From RUG708 sp050946535 (GTDB lineage: Bacteria > Bacillota > Clostridia > Peptostreptococcales > Anaerovoracaceae), in NCBI GenBank assembly GCA_050946535.1, contig JBMNUZ010000013.1:1-48693 (forward strand): DNA of 48,693 nt, given 5' to 3'. Each line of letters starts with the position of its first letter. The first letter of the stretch is position 1. Positions 17,313 to 25,919 of the stretch are shown piece after piece. The notes below the pieces were generated by a model that made no database searches, was not told the DNA's origin, and worked only from the letters and a program-made list of their open reading frames with translations. A program made the position numbers and the translations under genes.

Positions 17313-17855
17313 TTAGCCGAAATATCTCTCGAGAAGACCCTTGAATGCCTTGCCGTGGCGAGCTTCGTCGCGTGCCATTTCATGAACTGTATCGTGAATA
17401 GCGTCGAGGTTGGCAGCCTTTGCTCTCTTGGCGAGATCGGTCTTGCCCTCTGTAGCACCGTGCTCAGCTTCTACACGCATTTCGAGATTCTTCTTTGTGC
17501 TGTCTGTAAGAACTTCGCCGAGGAGTTCAGCGAACTTGGCAGCATGCTCAGCTTCTTCGTGAGCTGCCTTTTCGTAGTAGAGACCTACTTCAGGATATCC
17601 CTCTCTGAAAGCTACTCTCGACATAGCGAGGTACATGCCAACTTCCGAGCACTCGCCTGTGAAGTTGTCTCTGAGGTCTTTTTTAATATCTTCGCTTACG
17701 TCTGCAGCTATGCCTACAACGTGCTCTGAAGCCCAAGTCTCTGTATCGCTCTGAAGCTTGAACTTTTCAGCAGGTGCTCCGCATACAGGGCACTTCTCAG
17801 GAGGCTTGTCTCCCTCATAAACATAACCACAAACCTGACATACATATTTAGCCAT
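17313..17855 (-). CDS. rbr: Reverse rubrerythrin (rubredoxin domain first)
   Basis: 180 residues. An N-terminal rubredoxin-like domain (CQVCG and CPVCGAP, about residues 5-26) is followed by a ferritin-like four-helix diiron domain with ECSEVGMYLAMSR, EKAAHEEAEHAAKF, RVEAEHGATEGK and EMARDEARHG carrying Glu/His ligands. This order is the reverse rubrerythrin type of clostridia, an NAD(P)H-linked peroxide/oxygen-reducing protein in the cytoplasm. I chose the ATG at 17853-17855 (MAKYVCQVCG) because GGAG lies 9 nt upstream; the longer frame would start before the ribosome binding site. Single-gene unit. Confidence 0.93.
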   Translation of the reverse strand: MAKYVCQVCGYVYEGDKPPEKCPVCGAPAEKFKLQSDTETWASEHVVGIAADVSEDIKKDLRDNFTGECSEVGMYLAMSRVAFREGYPEVGLYYEKAAHEEAEHAAKFAELLGEVLTDSTKKNLEMRVEAEHGATEGKTDLAKRAKAANLDAIHDTVHEMARDEARHGKAFKGLLERYFG

Positions 17856-17907
17856 ATCGATATTCTCCTTTCTCAAATTACATTGTTTTGAAGAATTGAA
17901 CCCGAGC

Positions 17908-17979
17908 GGCGGTAAGTAGTATGAACCGCCGTCGTTACTTATTTTCTTGAGTTTTATTACTACTCACGCTATTATATCA
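17908..17979 (-). promoter_or_regulatory. Extended -10 promoter and leader hairpin of rubrerythrin gene
   Basis: On the minus strand TGATATAAT (17971-17979) is a consensus extended -10; the -35 is poor. The roughly 110-nt leader contains CGGCGGT / ACCGCCG (about 17911-17935) with a loop of about 11 nt. Further upstream, 17980-18200, I see no gene. Confidence 0.6.
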
Positions 17980-18202
17980 CAAGCTCTATTTGATCTGAGA
18001 CTAAATTTGCAATTTGTTATAAGGAAAATTTATAACTCTCCAAAACGATCGGAAAATCATCATATGGCGGTCACATGATTCCGATTGCGGTCAGAAAAGA
18101 GCCGGAAGAATGCCGTTCCACGCCGTTTGCTGCTGCCAGATCTCTGAGCAGATAACAGCGGCAGGCTTTTGCCCGGCGCAGCCGCTGCCGTGTCTGCACA
18201 AC

Positions 18203-18234
18203 AAAAAGACCGCCGGATGGTCGGTCCGGCGGTC
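18203..18234 (-). terminator. Terminator of the microcompartment operon
   Basis: On the minus strand GACCGCCGGA pairs with TCCGGCGGTC (18208-18234, 7-nt loop), followed by TTTTTG. It lies 92 nt beyond the last shell gene and is the only strong terminator after it. Confidence 0.9.
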
Positions 18235-18326
18235 AAATGCGGACTAGGTCCGCGCAAAGTCGAAGTTAAATAAATTAATGGTCGGTTTTAATTAGTATGT
18301 TATTAAATATGTCTTTTCTTTTGAAA

Positions 18327-18620
18327 CTAGTCTTCTACTTCTACAACAGGTGTAGGAAGGATTGACTCAACTTCCTGATGAGGTCTAGGAATTACGTGTA
18401 CAGAGAGGAGTTCTCCAACTCTCTGAGCAGCTGCAGCGCCAGCATCAACTGCTGCCTTAACAGCACCTACGTCGCCTCTTACCATTACAGTAACGAGTCC
18501 GCCGCCGACATGTACTTTGCCGATCAGTGTAACGTTTGCTGCCTTTACCATAGCATCTGCTGCTTCGATTGAACCAATTAAGCCTTTAGTTTCGATCATG
18601 CCTAATGCGTCCTGTTTCAT
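18327..18620 (-). CDS. BMC-H hexameric shell protein
   Basis: 97 residues, one BMC domain of the PduA/CutN type: ALGMIETKGLIGSIEAADAM, then HVGGGLVTVMVRGDVGAVKAAVDAGAAA and VIPRP. Six copies form a shell tile with a central pore (the GGG loop at about 37-40 is the pore-lining position). AAGGAGG lies before the ATG. It is the last gene of the operon, 25 nt after pduL. It is most similar to the first 90 residues of the extended shell protein at 20934-21794. Confidence 0.96.
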   Translation of the reverse strand: MKQDALGMIETKGLIGSIEAADAMVKAANVTLIGKVHVGGGLVTVMVRGDVGAVKAAVDAGAAAAQRVGELLSVHVIPRPHQEVESILPTPVVEVED

Positions 18621-18645
18621 TGTGTAATGTCCTCCTTAGAGTATG

Positions 18646-19305
18646 TTATTTAATAAGTGTGAATTTACTTGAAGAATCAACGCACATCGCGTTTGCTTCC
18701 TCTACATCGAGGTGGCATTCGAGAGCCGATGTATCAGTAACTCTGATAATCACCTTGTCGTAAATACCGCCGCGCTGTCCTCCGAACTTGATCTTTACGA
18801 CCTGGCCGTCCTTGACTCCGAAACGCTTTGCATCTGCAGGAGTCATATGGATGTGACGGAGGGCTACAATAGCGCACTCTTTTCTGTAAATTGAGCCCTT
18901 AGGTCCTACAATTGTAAGACTCGGCGAACCTGCGAGGTCTCCTGACTGTCTTACAACAGGCGGAATACCGAGCTTACGGCAATCGCTGGCAAGAACTTCA
19001 ACCTGAGTCTTGCTTCTTACAGGTCCAAGTACTCTGACCTTCTCGATGGCGCTTCTCGGGCCGGAGATGATTACATATTCCTTGCAGGCATACTGTCCAG
19101 GCTGGCCGAGGTTTTTGATGTTGGTCAGTTTGTAGCCTTTACCAAACAGAGTATCGAGATCTTCCTGAGAAAGATGTATGTGTCTGTTTGATACGCCTAC
19201 AGGAATTCCGTCGCCTTCTCCGACATCATCTGTAGAAATAGATGAGTTTGTCTGACTTCTTACCGCATCGAGAAGAAGCTTTACTAAAGCTTCAGTGTTG
19301 TCCAT
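18646..19305 (-). CDS. pduL: PduL-type phosphotransacylase
   Basis: 219 residues. It converts acetyl-CoA plus phosphate to acetyl-phosphate plus CoA, recycling CoA inside the shell. Two PduL zinc motifs are present: VSNRHIHLS and ALRHIHMTP. The first 18 residues (MDNTEALVKLLLDAVRSQ) form an amphipathic helix separated by a polar linker, the usual form of an encapsulation peptide. It lies 3 nt after the ALDH gene, whose product it would use. Confidence 0.95.
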   Translation of the reverse strand: MDNTEALVKLLLDAVRSQTNSSISTDDVGEGDGIPVGVSNRHIHLSQEDLDTLFGKGYKLTNIKNLGQPGQYACKEYVIISGPRSAIEKVRVLGPVRSKTQVEVLASDCRKLGIPPVVRQSGDLAGSPSLTIVGPKGSIYRKECAIVALRHIHMTPADAKRFGVKDGQVVKIKFGGQRGGIYDKVIIRVTDTSALECHLDVEEANAMCVDSSSKFTLIK

Positions 19306-19308
19306 GTC

Positions 19309-20907
19309 TTATTTTTCTCCTTTGAGGGTCTTCATCATCATCTGTACGATGTCATTGAGCTGTTCCTGGGAGATTCCAGTTTCGCCGCCTGACGGAGTAG
19401 TGCAGCACTGACCTACAGTTACATTCTTGTCATTTGAGAATGCCTGTGCGAATGCGTCAGGTGAAGTACCGCCTACGGATGCTGATGCTGCGCCGCCTGC
19501 AGCAGCAGGAGCAGGATCGTAATCAAATGTCGGATCTGCTTTCTTCATATCAGTGAGGTCAAGAGTCTTTCCTTCAAGTCTCTTAAGAACGATGAGGTTA
19601 TTAACGCTGATGTTCTCAGATACAGATGATCCGCCTATAGGGCCGCAGCCGAGAGTGAATGAAATAGGAACGCCTGTTGCAGCACCTACGCCGCCCTGAG
19701 CACCATAGCCGTTGTAGATAAATCTTGAAGCAGGAAGATCCATGAACTTCATTGCAGTTTCTTTGTTAGCAGTGTGGATGTTGAACGTGTGGCCAGGTCC
19801 GTGCTGGAGAAGTCTGTAGCTGAGGTCATGAGCTTCTTTCCAGTCAGCAACTGTGTAGAATGCGATAACCTGAGTCAGTTTCTCGTATGAAAGCGGATAA
19901 TCAGGGCCAACGCCGTTCTGAGGTCCTACGAGAAGCTTAGTGCCTGCAGGAATCGTGATTCCAGCAGCAGCTGCGATGTCTTCAGCCTTGTGGCCTACGA
20001 GCTTACCGCTCATTGCAGTAGTGCCAGGTCTGAAGATTACGTTGCAGACCTTCTTGGTCTCTTCAGGAGTCATGAAGTAGCCGCCCTGCTTCTTGATCTC
20101 TGCAACAACTTCATCGTGGTTAGCTTCTTCGCAGACGATTGACTGCTCTGATGAGCAGATCAGGCCCTGGTCGAAAGTCTTTGAAATGAAGATGTCCTGT
20201 ACAGCCTTCTGTACATTTGCAGTCTTTTCAATATATGCAGGTGAGTTTCCTGAACCTACGCCGATAGCAGGAGTACCTGAGCTGTAAGCAGCCTTAACCA
20301 TTCCAGGACCGCCTGTAGCGAGGATCAGCTTTACTTCGTCACTGTGCATGAGCCAGTTTGAAGCTTCCATCGAAGGAATAGTAATGCAGCCGATAACGCC
20401 CTTAGGTGCACCAGCGTCTTCTGCAGCGATAGCCATGAGTTCTGCAGCCTTTACGCAGCAGTTGATAGCCTTAGGATGCGGTGCAAATACGATAGCGTTT
20501 CTCGTCTTCATAGCGAGAATAGCCTTTGCTATGATTGTTGAAGTAGGATTTGTTGAAGGGGTGATACCCATGATCAGACCGATAGGAGCCGCAACAGTGA
20601 CAACCTTGTTAACCGGATCTTCTTCAACGATTCCCTGAGTCTTGATGTCCTTTATTTCGTTATAAAGGAGACCTGAAGCCAGGTGGTTCTTGAAAGCCTT
20701 GTCATATACATTGCCGTAGCCGGTTTCTTTGTGTGCCAGCTCAGCGAGCATAACCTTGTTAGCTTCTGCTACACGAACCATGTTCTTAAGAATCAGATCA
20801 ACCTGCTCTTCTGTATAGGTAGCGAACTCTTTGGCCGCCTGAGCACCAGCTCTGGCAAGATCTCTGGCCTGCTGAAGCGATCTTAAGTCACGATCAAATT
20901 TTTCCAT
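19309..20907 (-). CDS. CoA-acylating aldehyde dehydrogenase of the microcompartment
   Basis: 532 residues. It oxidises acetaldehyde to acetyl-CoA with NAD+ and CoA. The catalytic Cys251 lies in FDQGLICSSEQS and the oxyanion-hole Asn120 in TPSTNPTST; both are intact. After the catalytic domain (about 1-455) there is an Ala/Gly-rich linker (about 468-485) and a C-terminal amphipathic helix (SQEQLNDIVQMMMKTLKG), the usual form of an encapsulation peptide in glycyl-radical microcompartments. GGAGG lies before the ATG. It sits between the extended shell gene and pduL. In choline clusters this enzyme takes acetaldehyde from CutC. It is EutE/PduP-like; I leave the cut letter open because naming differs between clusters. 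Confidence 0.95.
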   Translation of the reverse strand: MEKFDRDLRSLQQARDLARAGAQAAKEFATYTEEQVDLILKNMVRVAEANKVMLAELAHKETGYGNVYDKAFKNHLASGLLYNEIKDIKTQGIVEEDPVNKVVTVAAPIGLIMGITPSTNPTSTIIAKAILAMKTRNAIVFAPHPKAINCCVKAAELMAIAAEDAGAPKGVIGCITIPSMEASNWLMHSDEVKLILATGGPGMVKAAYSSGTPAIGVGSGNSPAYIEKTANVQKAVQDIFISKTFDQGLICSSEQSIVCEEANHDEVVAEIKKQGGYFMTPEETKKVCNVIFRPGTTAMSGKLVGHKAEDIAAAAGITIPAGTKLLVGPQNGVGPDYPLSYEKLTQVIAFYTVADWKEAHDLSYRLLQHGPGHTFNIHTANKETAMKFMDLPASRFIYNGYGAQGGVGAATGVPISFTLGCGPIGGSSVSENISVNNLIVLKRLEGKTLDLTDMKKADPTFDYDPAPAAAGGAASASVGGTSPDAFAQAFSNDKNVTVGQCCTTPSGGETGISQEQLNDIVQMMMKTLKGEK

Positions 20908-20933
20908 TATTTTGCTCCTCCTTCATATCAGCC

Positions 20934-21794
20934 TTAACTGAATGATGTTGTGCTGTAATAAGCTTTTATTGCTTCGATAAGCATTTTTTTATTGGCTTTT
21001 GAAATGTCGCGTCCCGAAAGACTGAAACCTTTGTATCCGCGCGCTAATTTGCGAAGCTCAGATACTCTGTAACTCGAGAGTCTCTCATCGAGAGCATCTA
21101 CGCCTGACTCTGCGACAACTCTGCCCAGGTCATCGCGGGTATCTGCTGTAGGTTCTGATACTCTGGCCTCCGGAACCTTTTCAGGAACCGTATTGTCCGT
21201 CTTATCCTGATCTGCGGACTGCCCTGTATCATCTGAGGAACTCTCTGAAACAGTCTCATCGGATTTCTCCTCTGCTTCTGTTTCGTTCCCCTGTTCGCCT
21301 TCGGCTGCAGTCTCCGTTTTCTCTGCTTCTTCAGGAGCAGTCTTTTCAGAGTTATCTTCTGCCTGTCCGGCCGTTGAATCTTTCTCTGTAGGATTGTCTT
21401 CTGCAGGAGCAGCTATGTTTTCTGCGGATTTATTTCCTGATTCTTCAGACCCATTATCCGGGCCGTTTCCGCCATCCGGATCAGTATCAGGTCCTTCGTC
21501 ATCCGGATTTTCATCAGCACTGCCTGGTATAACAATGCTGTCGATTGAAGGATCAGGTCTCGGGATGACATGTTCTGATAAAAATGATTCAGGTGAAATT
21601 GCCTGAACAGCAGCAGCACCTGCGTCTACAGCAGCCCTTACCGCAGCCACGTCGCCCTCGACCATGACGGTGACGATTCCGCCGCCGACAAATGTTCTGT
21701 TTACGAGGTGGACTTCAGCAGCTTTGAGCATGCTGTCCAGCGCTTCTACCGTACAAAGTATTCCCCTTGTCTCTATCATTCCGAGTGCATTCAT
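20934..21794 (-). CDS. BMC-H shell protein with acidic tail and SAP/Rho-N-like C-terminus
   Basis: 286 residues. Residues 1-88 are an ordinary BMC-H domain (ALGMIETRGILCTVEALDSM, FVGGGIVTVMVEGDVAAVRA, HVIPRPDPSI). Residues 90-215 are low-complexity and strongly acidic (Asp, Glu, Ser, Pro, Gly, Asn). Residues about 236-282 form a compact basic domain (LSSYRVSELRKLARGY, then GRDISKANKKMLIEAIKAYY) that resembles SAP or Rho N-terminal helix-extension-helix folds. The reading frame is continuous and lies in the operon with a normal ribosome binding site. Known extended shell proteins (such as PduK) carry other tails. The tail could organise cargo, bind nucleic acid, or tether the compartment; none is proven. 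Confidence 0.9.
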   Translation of the reverse strand: MNALGMIETRGILCTVEALDSMLKAAEVHLVNRTFVGGGIVTVMVEGDVAAVRAAVDAGAAAVQAISPESFLSEHVIPRPDPSIDSIVIPGSADENPDDEGPDTDPDGGNGPDNGSEESGNKSAENIAAPAEDNPTEKDSTAGQAEDNSEKTAPEEAEKTETAAEGEQGNETEAEEKSDETVSESSSDDTGQSADQDKTDNTVPEKVPEARVSEPTADTRDDLGRVVAESGVDALDERLSSYRVSELRKLARGYKGFSLSGRDISKANKKMLIEAIKAYYSTTSFS

Positions 21795-21843
21795 GTCGTT
21801 TTCTCCTTAATCAGTCAATTGTAGTAGTGACAATCTATCTGAA

Positions 21844-22530
21844 TTAATAAGTAGCATAGAATGCTTTCATCTTATCAGGAGATCCGAATGTTACCTGTAC
21901 GCCTTCTGGGAAGAATACAGAATCACCAGGTTTTGCAGTGTAGACCTTGTCACCTACTGTAACTGTAAGTGTGCCTTCTACTACATGATAGAGTTCCTGG
22001 CACTCGGTAAGCCAGCCAAATTTGCATTTTTCAATAGTGATCATGCCGGCATTCATCTTGCAACCGTCGTCGGCATTGATGATTTCCTGATAGTAAACCT
22101 GATTTGATGGTTTATCAGTTTCGAGGAATTCATAGTTTATCGTATCACCATGTACAACTTTGAGGCCGTTAGGATCTTTCTCGCTGCTGTAAGGCTTTGC
22201 AGGAGCTGCAGCGCCTTCAGGAGCGATGCCGTTCAGAAGTCCCTTGTCCATGAGAGTCTTGAGAACTTTGTAAATAGTATTTACGTCGATATTCGTACTA
22301 CCAGCAGCGGCATTTGCCGGTGCTGCGGCAGGTGCGGCAGCCGGAGCTGCGGCAGCCGGAGCAGCTTCAGGAGCTGTAGCCGGAGCAGTGCCTTCCGAAA
22401 GTGTAATACCGGCAGCGCGGGCTGCATCTCTCGCTGCAGGTGTTACTATAGTGTTCTTGTCGACATAAAGCACGCTTTGGCCGCCTGCGGAGCAAGCTTC
22501 AACCTCTTTAGCTGTAACCAACTTTTTCAT
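21844..22530 (-). CDS. EutQ-like cupin protein
   Basis: 228 residues. The N-terminal segment (about 1-45) ends in the VTPAARDAARAAGI motif shared with EutQ and EutT proteins. An Ala/Pro-rich linker (about 48-75) follows, then a C-terminal cupin (about 120-228) with KCKFGWLTECQELYHVVEGT and PGDSVFFPEG. EutQ of Salmonella has been reported to have acetate-kinase activity; if that holds here, it would turn acetyl-phosphate into acetate and ATP, since no classical acetate kinase gene is in the window. This is family-based inference. Confidence 0.85.
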   Translation of the reverse strand: MKKLVTAKEVEACSAGGQSVLYVDKNTIVTPAARDAARAAGITLSEGTAPATAPEAAPAAAAPAAAPAAAPANAAAGSTNIDVNTIYKVLKTLMDKGLLNGIAPEGAAAPAKPYSSEKDPNGLKVVHGDTINYEFLETDKPSNQVYYQEIINADDGCKMNAGMITIEKCKFGWLTECQELYHVVEGTLTVTVGDKVYTAKPGDSVFFPEGVQVTFGSPDKMKAFYATY

Positions 22531-22583
22531 GCTTTTCTTTCACACCCTTTCGTAATTGCTATGTTAAAAATATAGTTAATCAA

Positions 22584-23132
22584 TTACAGAACTGAAGGGA
22601 TAAGTCTGTCAGAAGGTGAAGGGATAACTTCAGCGTCCACAACAAGACCCTTTTCTTCTGCAACTGCGAGTCCGGCAGAAATACCGGATTTTACTGCTGC
22701 AACATCACCAGTGAAAGTGAAGTATGATTTTCCGCCGAGACCATTGCCGAGTCTGAGCTCGATTGCGTCTACCTCGGCAGCCTTCAGAATCTGATCGGCT
22801 GCATAAATCATAGTTGCGAGCGAGAATGATTCAAAGATGCCCAGTGCCTGGATGCTGTCCGGCATTGTAGCACCGCTGATTGCAGGGAATACCTGCGGAT
22901 TTACGTTTGGAATAACCATTGAGTCTACGTAGAACTCACCTGCGAGTTCTTCGCCTAACTCTATTGATGCCTTTACGGCTGCTACATCACCGTCTACTAT
23001 AGCGATGTATTTACCCGGACAAGTTGAACCAGCAGTTACAATCTGTACTTCAGAAATCTTTACCATCTGATCTGCCGTATATATGCCGCGGGCTATGCTG
23101 TTGAATTCTACCATTCCGATCGATCTTGCCAT
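22584..23132 (-). CDS. BMC-T trimeric shell protein, PduT type
   Basis: 182 residues with two tandem BMC domains (about 1-88 and 92-182: IGMVEFNSIARGIYTADQMV and LGIFESFSLATMIYAADQIL). Cys38 in AGSTCPGKY matches Cys38 of PduT, which binds a [4Fe-4S] cluster at the trimer centre. It would conduct electrons across the shell. It lies 1 nt after the PduS-like gene, its expected electron partner. Confidence 0.94.
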   Translation of the reverse strand: MARSIGMVEFNSIARGIYTADQMVKISEVQIVTAGSTCPGKYIAIVDGDVAAVKASIELGEELAGEFYVDSMVIPNVNPQVFPAISGATMPDSIQALGIFESFSLATMIYAADQILKAAEVDAIELRLGNGLGGKSYFTFTGDVAAVKSGISAGLAVAEEKGLVVDAEVIPSPSDRLIPSVL

Positions 23133-23133
23133 C

Positions 23134-24468
23134 TTAACCCCTCCTTATAGCGATATATTCCGGTGTGACTTCTGAAACTGTACCTGCGATGCTTGCATGA
23201 ATCGGAGCACCGAGTTTACCTTCCGGAATCTTGCCAATCATCTGACCAACTTCAACGTGGTCACCTTCAGAAACGATAGGTTCGCATCCTGCGCCTACAT
23301 TCTGTCTGAGAATGATCTTGACTTCGTTGATTTCGCTTTCAGGAACTTCAGTAAATGGAGCAGGCTGATCGAATTCAGTAAGACCGATCCTTGCGATAAG
23401 TCTTCTGCTCGGGATAAGTCTGCTTGAACGCATTCTGAGCGGTTTGAACTCAGTTTTCGTTGGCTGATATTTGATGCCCTTTTCTTTCAGCTCGTTTTTG
23501 AGGATATCGTTTGCTGACTTCGGATAAAGTCCGATTGGGCATGAATAGTATTCACAGAGTCCGCACGATGAGCAGAGCTGAGCCGTAGCCTTGAGTTCGA
23601 TGTTCTTAAGGTTGTAGTTCATGACTCTCATTGACATATGCGGCTGAAGGTTGTGGCCGAGCAGGTGTCTCGGGCAGTTGTCAGTACACATTCTGCACTG
23701 TTCACATGCAGTCTTGTCAACTCTGCGTGCAGCTTCGAGTGAAATAGTTTTACGTTTCCAGTGTCTGTGGGTTGCAGGAAGAATTACAAATTCCTTGCTC
23801 TTCTTCGTAACATATCCGCCGATGCCGTCTTTCATCGGCAGACCCATCATAGGACCGCCGTTGATGCAGGCAAGACCAGTCGTGTCTGTGATACCTGCCA
23901 TCTTGAGCAGTGTAAGTACAGGAGTACCAACCGGAACCTTAACAGTGATTCTGTTAGGAACGTCTCCTACAATACTTACGAATTTTTCAGTTACAGGCTT
24001 TCCCTCTGAAGCACGGAATACATTGTATGTCGTCTCGGCGTTGATAACAATACATCCTGCTGCAATAGGGATTCCACCTTCAGGAACTACTCTGCCGGTA
24101 AGTTCATGTACAATGACATGCTCATCGCCTGCAGGATAGATATTAGGAAGTGCTCCTACTTCCATAACATCGTCCATGCCGAGTGCCGAGATTCTCTCAC
24201 GCATTTTTGCGATAAGATCCTCGTGAACACCCTTGATTCCGATGATAGCTTTATCTGCCTGGCAGATTTCTTTTGCAATAGCGAATCCTTTTATAACTTC
24301 GTCTGGGTGTACGGCCATAATATACTGATCGGCGCGTGATAAAGGTTCACACTCTGCGCCGTTCATCAGCAGATAATCGGCCTTGGACGCAAGTTTTACA
24401 TGTGTAGGGAAGCCTGCGCCTCCTGCACCGATAACACCTGCATCTCTTATACTCTCAAGAAGATCCAT
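23134..24468 (-). CDS. PduS/RnfC-like NADH-oxidising Fe-S flavoprotein
   Basis: 444 residues. The Gly-rich nucleotide/FMN region VIGAGGAGFPTHVK starts at about 11, followed by a Complex-I 51-kDa-like core (NGAECEPL, PNIYPAGDEH), an SLBB domain, two [4Fe-4S] motifs (CEQCRMCTDNCP and CSSCGLCEYYSCP) and a C-terminal beta-barrel (GAPIHASIAGTV). In Pdu compartments it reduces cobalamin; in glycyl-radical compartments it more likely helps NADH/NAD balance or electron supply via the neighbouring BMC-T. Confidence 0.92.
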   Translation of the reverse strand: MDLLESIRDAGVIGAGGAGFPTHVKLASKADYLLMNGAECEPLSRADQYIMAVHPDEVIKGFAIAKEICQADKAIIGIKGVHEDLIAKMRERISALGMDDVMEVGALPNIYPAGDEHVIVHELTGRVVPEGGIPIAAGCIVINAETTYNVFRASEGKPVTEKFVSIVGDVPNRITVKVPVGTPVLTLLKMAGITDTTGLACINGGPMMGLPMKDGIGGYVTKKSKEFVILPATHRHWKRKTISLEAARRVDKTACEQCRMCTDNCPRHLLGHNLQPHMSMRVMNYNLKNIELKATAQLCSSCGLCEYYSCPIGLYPKSANDILKNELKEKGIKYQPTKTEFKPLRMRSSRLIPSRRLIARIGLTEFDQPAPFTEVPESEINEVKIILRQNVGAGCEPIVSEGDHVEVGQMIGKIPEGKLGAPIHASIAGTVSEVTPEYIAIRRG

Positions 24469-24492
24469 TAATTTACAACCTCCTGATACTTA

Positions 24493-24756
24493 TTAAAATT
24501 CGCAGTCCTCATCAATTATTCCGACAATGGCGGCATCTACCGGAATATCATCGTTTCCAATCATTCGTCTGGCTGCTGTGCCTGTCGAGATCAGCACCCT
24601 GTCGCCAATACCGGCGCTGATTGTATCTACGGCGACAAGCCTGCGGCCGTCATCAATGCCTCCGCCTATGACCTCTGTCAGCATAAACTTGAGTCCCCTG
24701 AGAGCATCCGACTTCCTCGTAGACCATATATTATCGAGTACCTTAGCTGTAATCAT
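24493..24756 (-). CDS. EutN/CcmL-type pentameric vertex protein (BMC-P)
   Basis: 87 residues. It is an OB-like beta-barrel family with the features AKVLDNIWSTRKSDALRGLK, VDTISAGIGDRVLISTG and PVDAAIVGIID. Five copies cap shell vertices. Its ATG overlaps the upstream stop (ATGA), giving translational coupling. Confidence 0.95.
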   Translation of the reverse strand: MITAKVLDNIWSTRKSDALRGLKFMLTEVIGGGIDDGRRLVAVDTISAGIGDRVLISTGTAARRMIGNDDIPVDAAIVGIIDEDCEF

Positions 24757-25055
24757 ATAATATCTGTTTCCTCCAGTCTGTCTTTAATTGCTTTCATAGC
24801 GGTCTCAACCGATGCCGTCTCGCCAAAGATGGCAAGAAGGATCATATTCTGCGGACAGCTTCCTTTGATGTCCTCGACTGTTACGCCTACGCTCTTCTGA
24901 GCTGCATCAGAAGCAACGACCATTTCAATCATTTTGCCCTGTACAAGCCCTATCGCGTCAACATTTTCAGGTACAACATCACGAGAAGAGCCTTTGCGTC
25001 TCAGTAAAATATCTATTGTTCCTTGAGATGGATGTTTGATAATTCTCATATCCAT
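24753..25055 (-). CDS. Small BMC-related protein
   Basis: 100 residues from the ATG at 25053-25055; a GTG three codons upstream is an alternative. The C-terminal part (NMILLAIFGETASVETAMKA) looks like the last strand and helix of a BMC fold. The N-terminal part (RRKGSSRDVVPENVDAIGLVQGKMIEMVVASDAAQK) also resembles BMC helix/strand elements in a changed order. I recall similar short proteins in glycyl-radical compartment loci called BMC-domain proteins. It may be a divergent or permuted shell component. It lies between eutJ-like and eutN-like genes and overlaps the latter. Confidence 0.65.
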   Translation of the reverse strand: MDMRIIKHPSQGTIDILLRRKGSSRDVVPENVDAIGLVQGKMIEMVVASDAAQKSVGVTVEDIKGSCPQNMILLAIFGETASVETAMKAIKDRLEETDII

Positions 25056-25070
25056 TAGACTCACCCCATT

Positions 25071-25919
25071 CTAATAAATAATTTCTTGACCGCAGCTCAA
25101 CGCGATACCGAGCGGAGTAACAAACATAGGATTCGCCGGCTTATACGTCGGAATTCCTGTCTCTTTCTCCACGATATCCTCGATACCTGTCAAGCAGCTC
25201 GTTCCGCCTACCAGGACTATCTGATTCACATCATGACCTTTAATATGATGATTGATTATGGACGCTACTTTTTCTACGACCGGTTTAAGTACCGGCATCA
25301 GCTCTTTATGATTGGCTTCATCCCGTTTATATACGTCAGCCTCGCTGAACGGCATTTTATACGCTCCGGAAATTACGAGCGAGAAATGTGTTCCGCCAGT
25401 AGGTTCGTCGGCGATATAAACGACATTGCCGTCCTTAAAGATTGATATGCCGGTCGTTCCTCCTCCAATATCAACTACTGCACCGTTCTCCAGCTTGAGC
25501 AGCTGGTTTGCGGCTGTAGATTCATCAAGAAGATTTGTCAGCTCAAAACCTGCACCCTGAACCACGTTTTTGACCGCGCCTCCGTCGAGCGTATCGGTAC
25601 CCGGCGGTATTGCTGCAGCGGCATAAAGCAGCTCAGTGTCCAGTTCCTCTTCTATCTGGCTTTTCATATCGCGAACTATTCTCACAGCTCCGATGTAATC
25701 GACAACCATTCCGTCACGGACAACGTCAGCGTACTGATATCGTCCGGCAACAGGACGTTTGTTCTCATCGAGAACTGCAACTACAACGCATGCAGTACCA
25801 AGATCGACTCCCGTATAGTATACGGAAGATTTCTCTTTTATAGGATGCTTGCACACATTTTCAAAATCACTTACAAACTGATCGCAGAAATCGAAATTAA
25901 CTCCTGTGTCTTTCTCCAT
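25071..25919 (-). CDS. eutJ: EutJ-like actin-fold chaperone
   Basis: 282 residues. It is an ASKHA/Hsp70-like ATPase-domain protein with phosphate loops VDLGTACVVVAVLD and VDIGGGTTGISIF and an adenosine motif VLVGGTSCLTGIED. There is no substrate-binding domain of DnaK type. EutJ proteins are assembly or reactivation factors in compartment operons, with the exact job unsettled. Its ATG overlaps the upstream stop (TAATG). Confidence 0.9.
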   Translation of the reverse strand: MEKDTGVNFDFCDQFVSDFENVCKHPIKEKSSVYYTGVDLGTACVVVAVLDENKRPVAGRYQYADVVRDGMVVDYIGAVRIVRDMKSQIEEELDTELLYAAAAIPPGTDTLDGGAVKNVVQGAGFELTNLLDESTAANQLLKLENGAVVDIGGGTTGISIFKDGNVVYIADEPTGGTHFSLVISGAYKMPFSEADVYKRDEANHKELMPVLKPVVEKVASIINHHIKGHDVNQIVLVGGTSCLTGIEDIVEKETGIPTYKPANPMFVTPLGIALSCGQEIIY

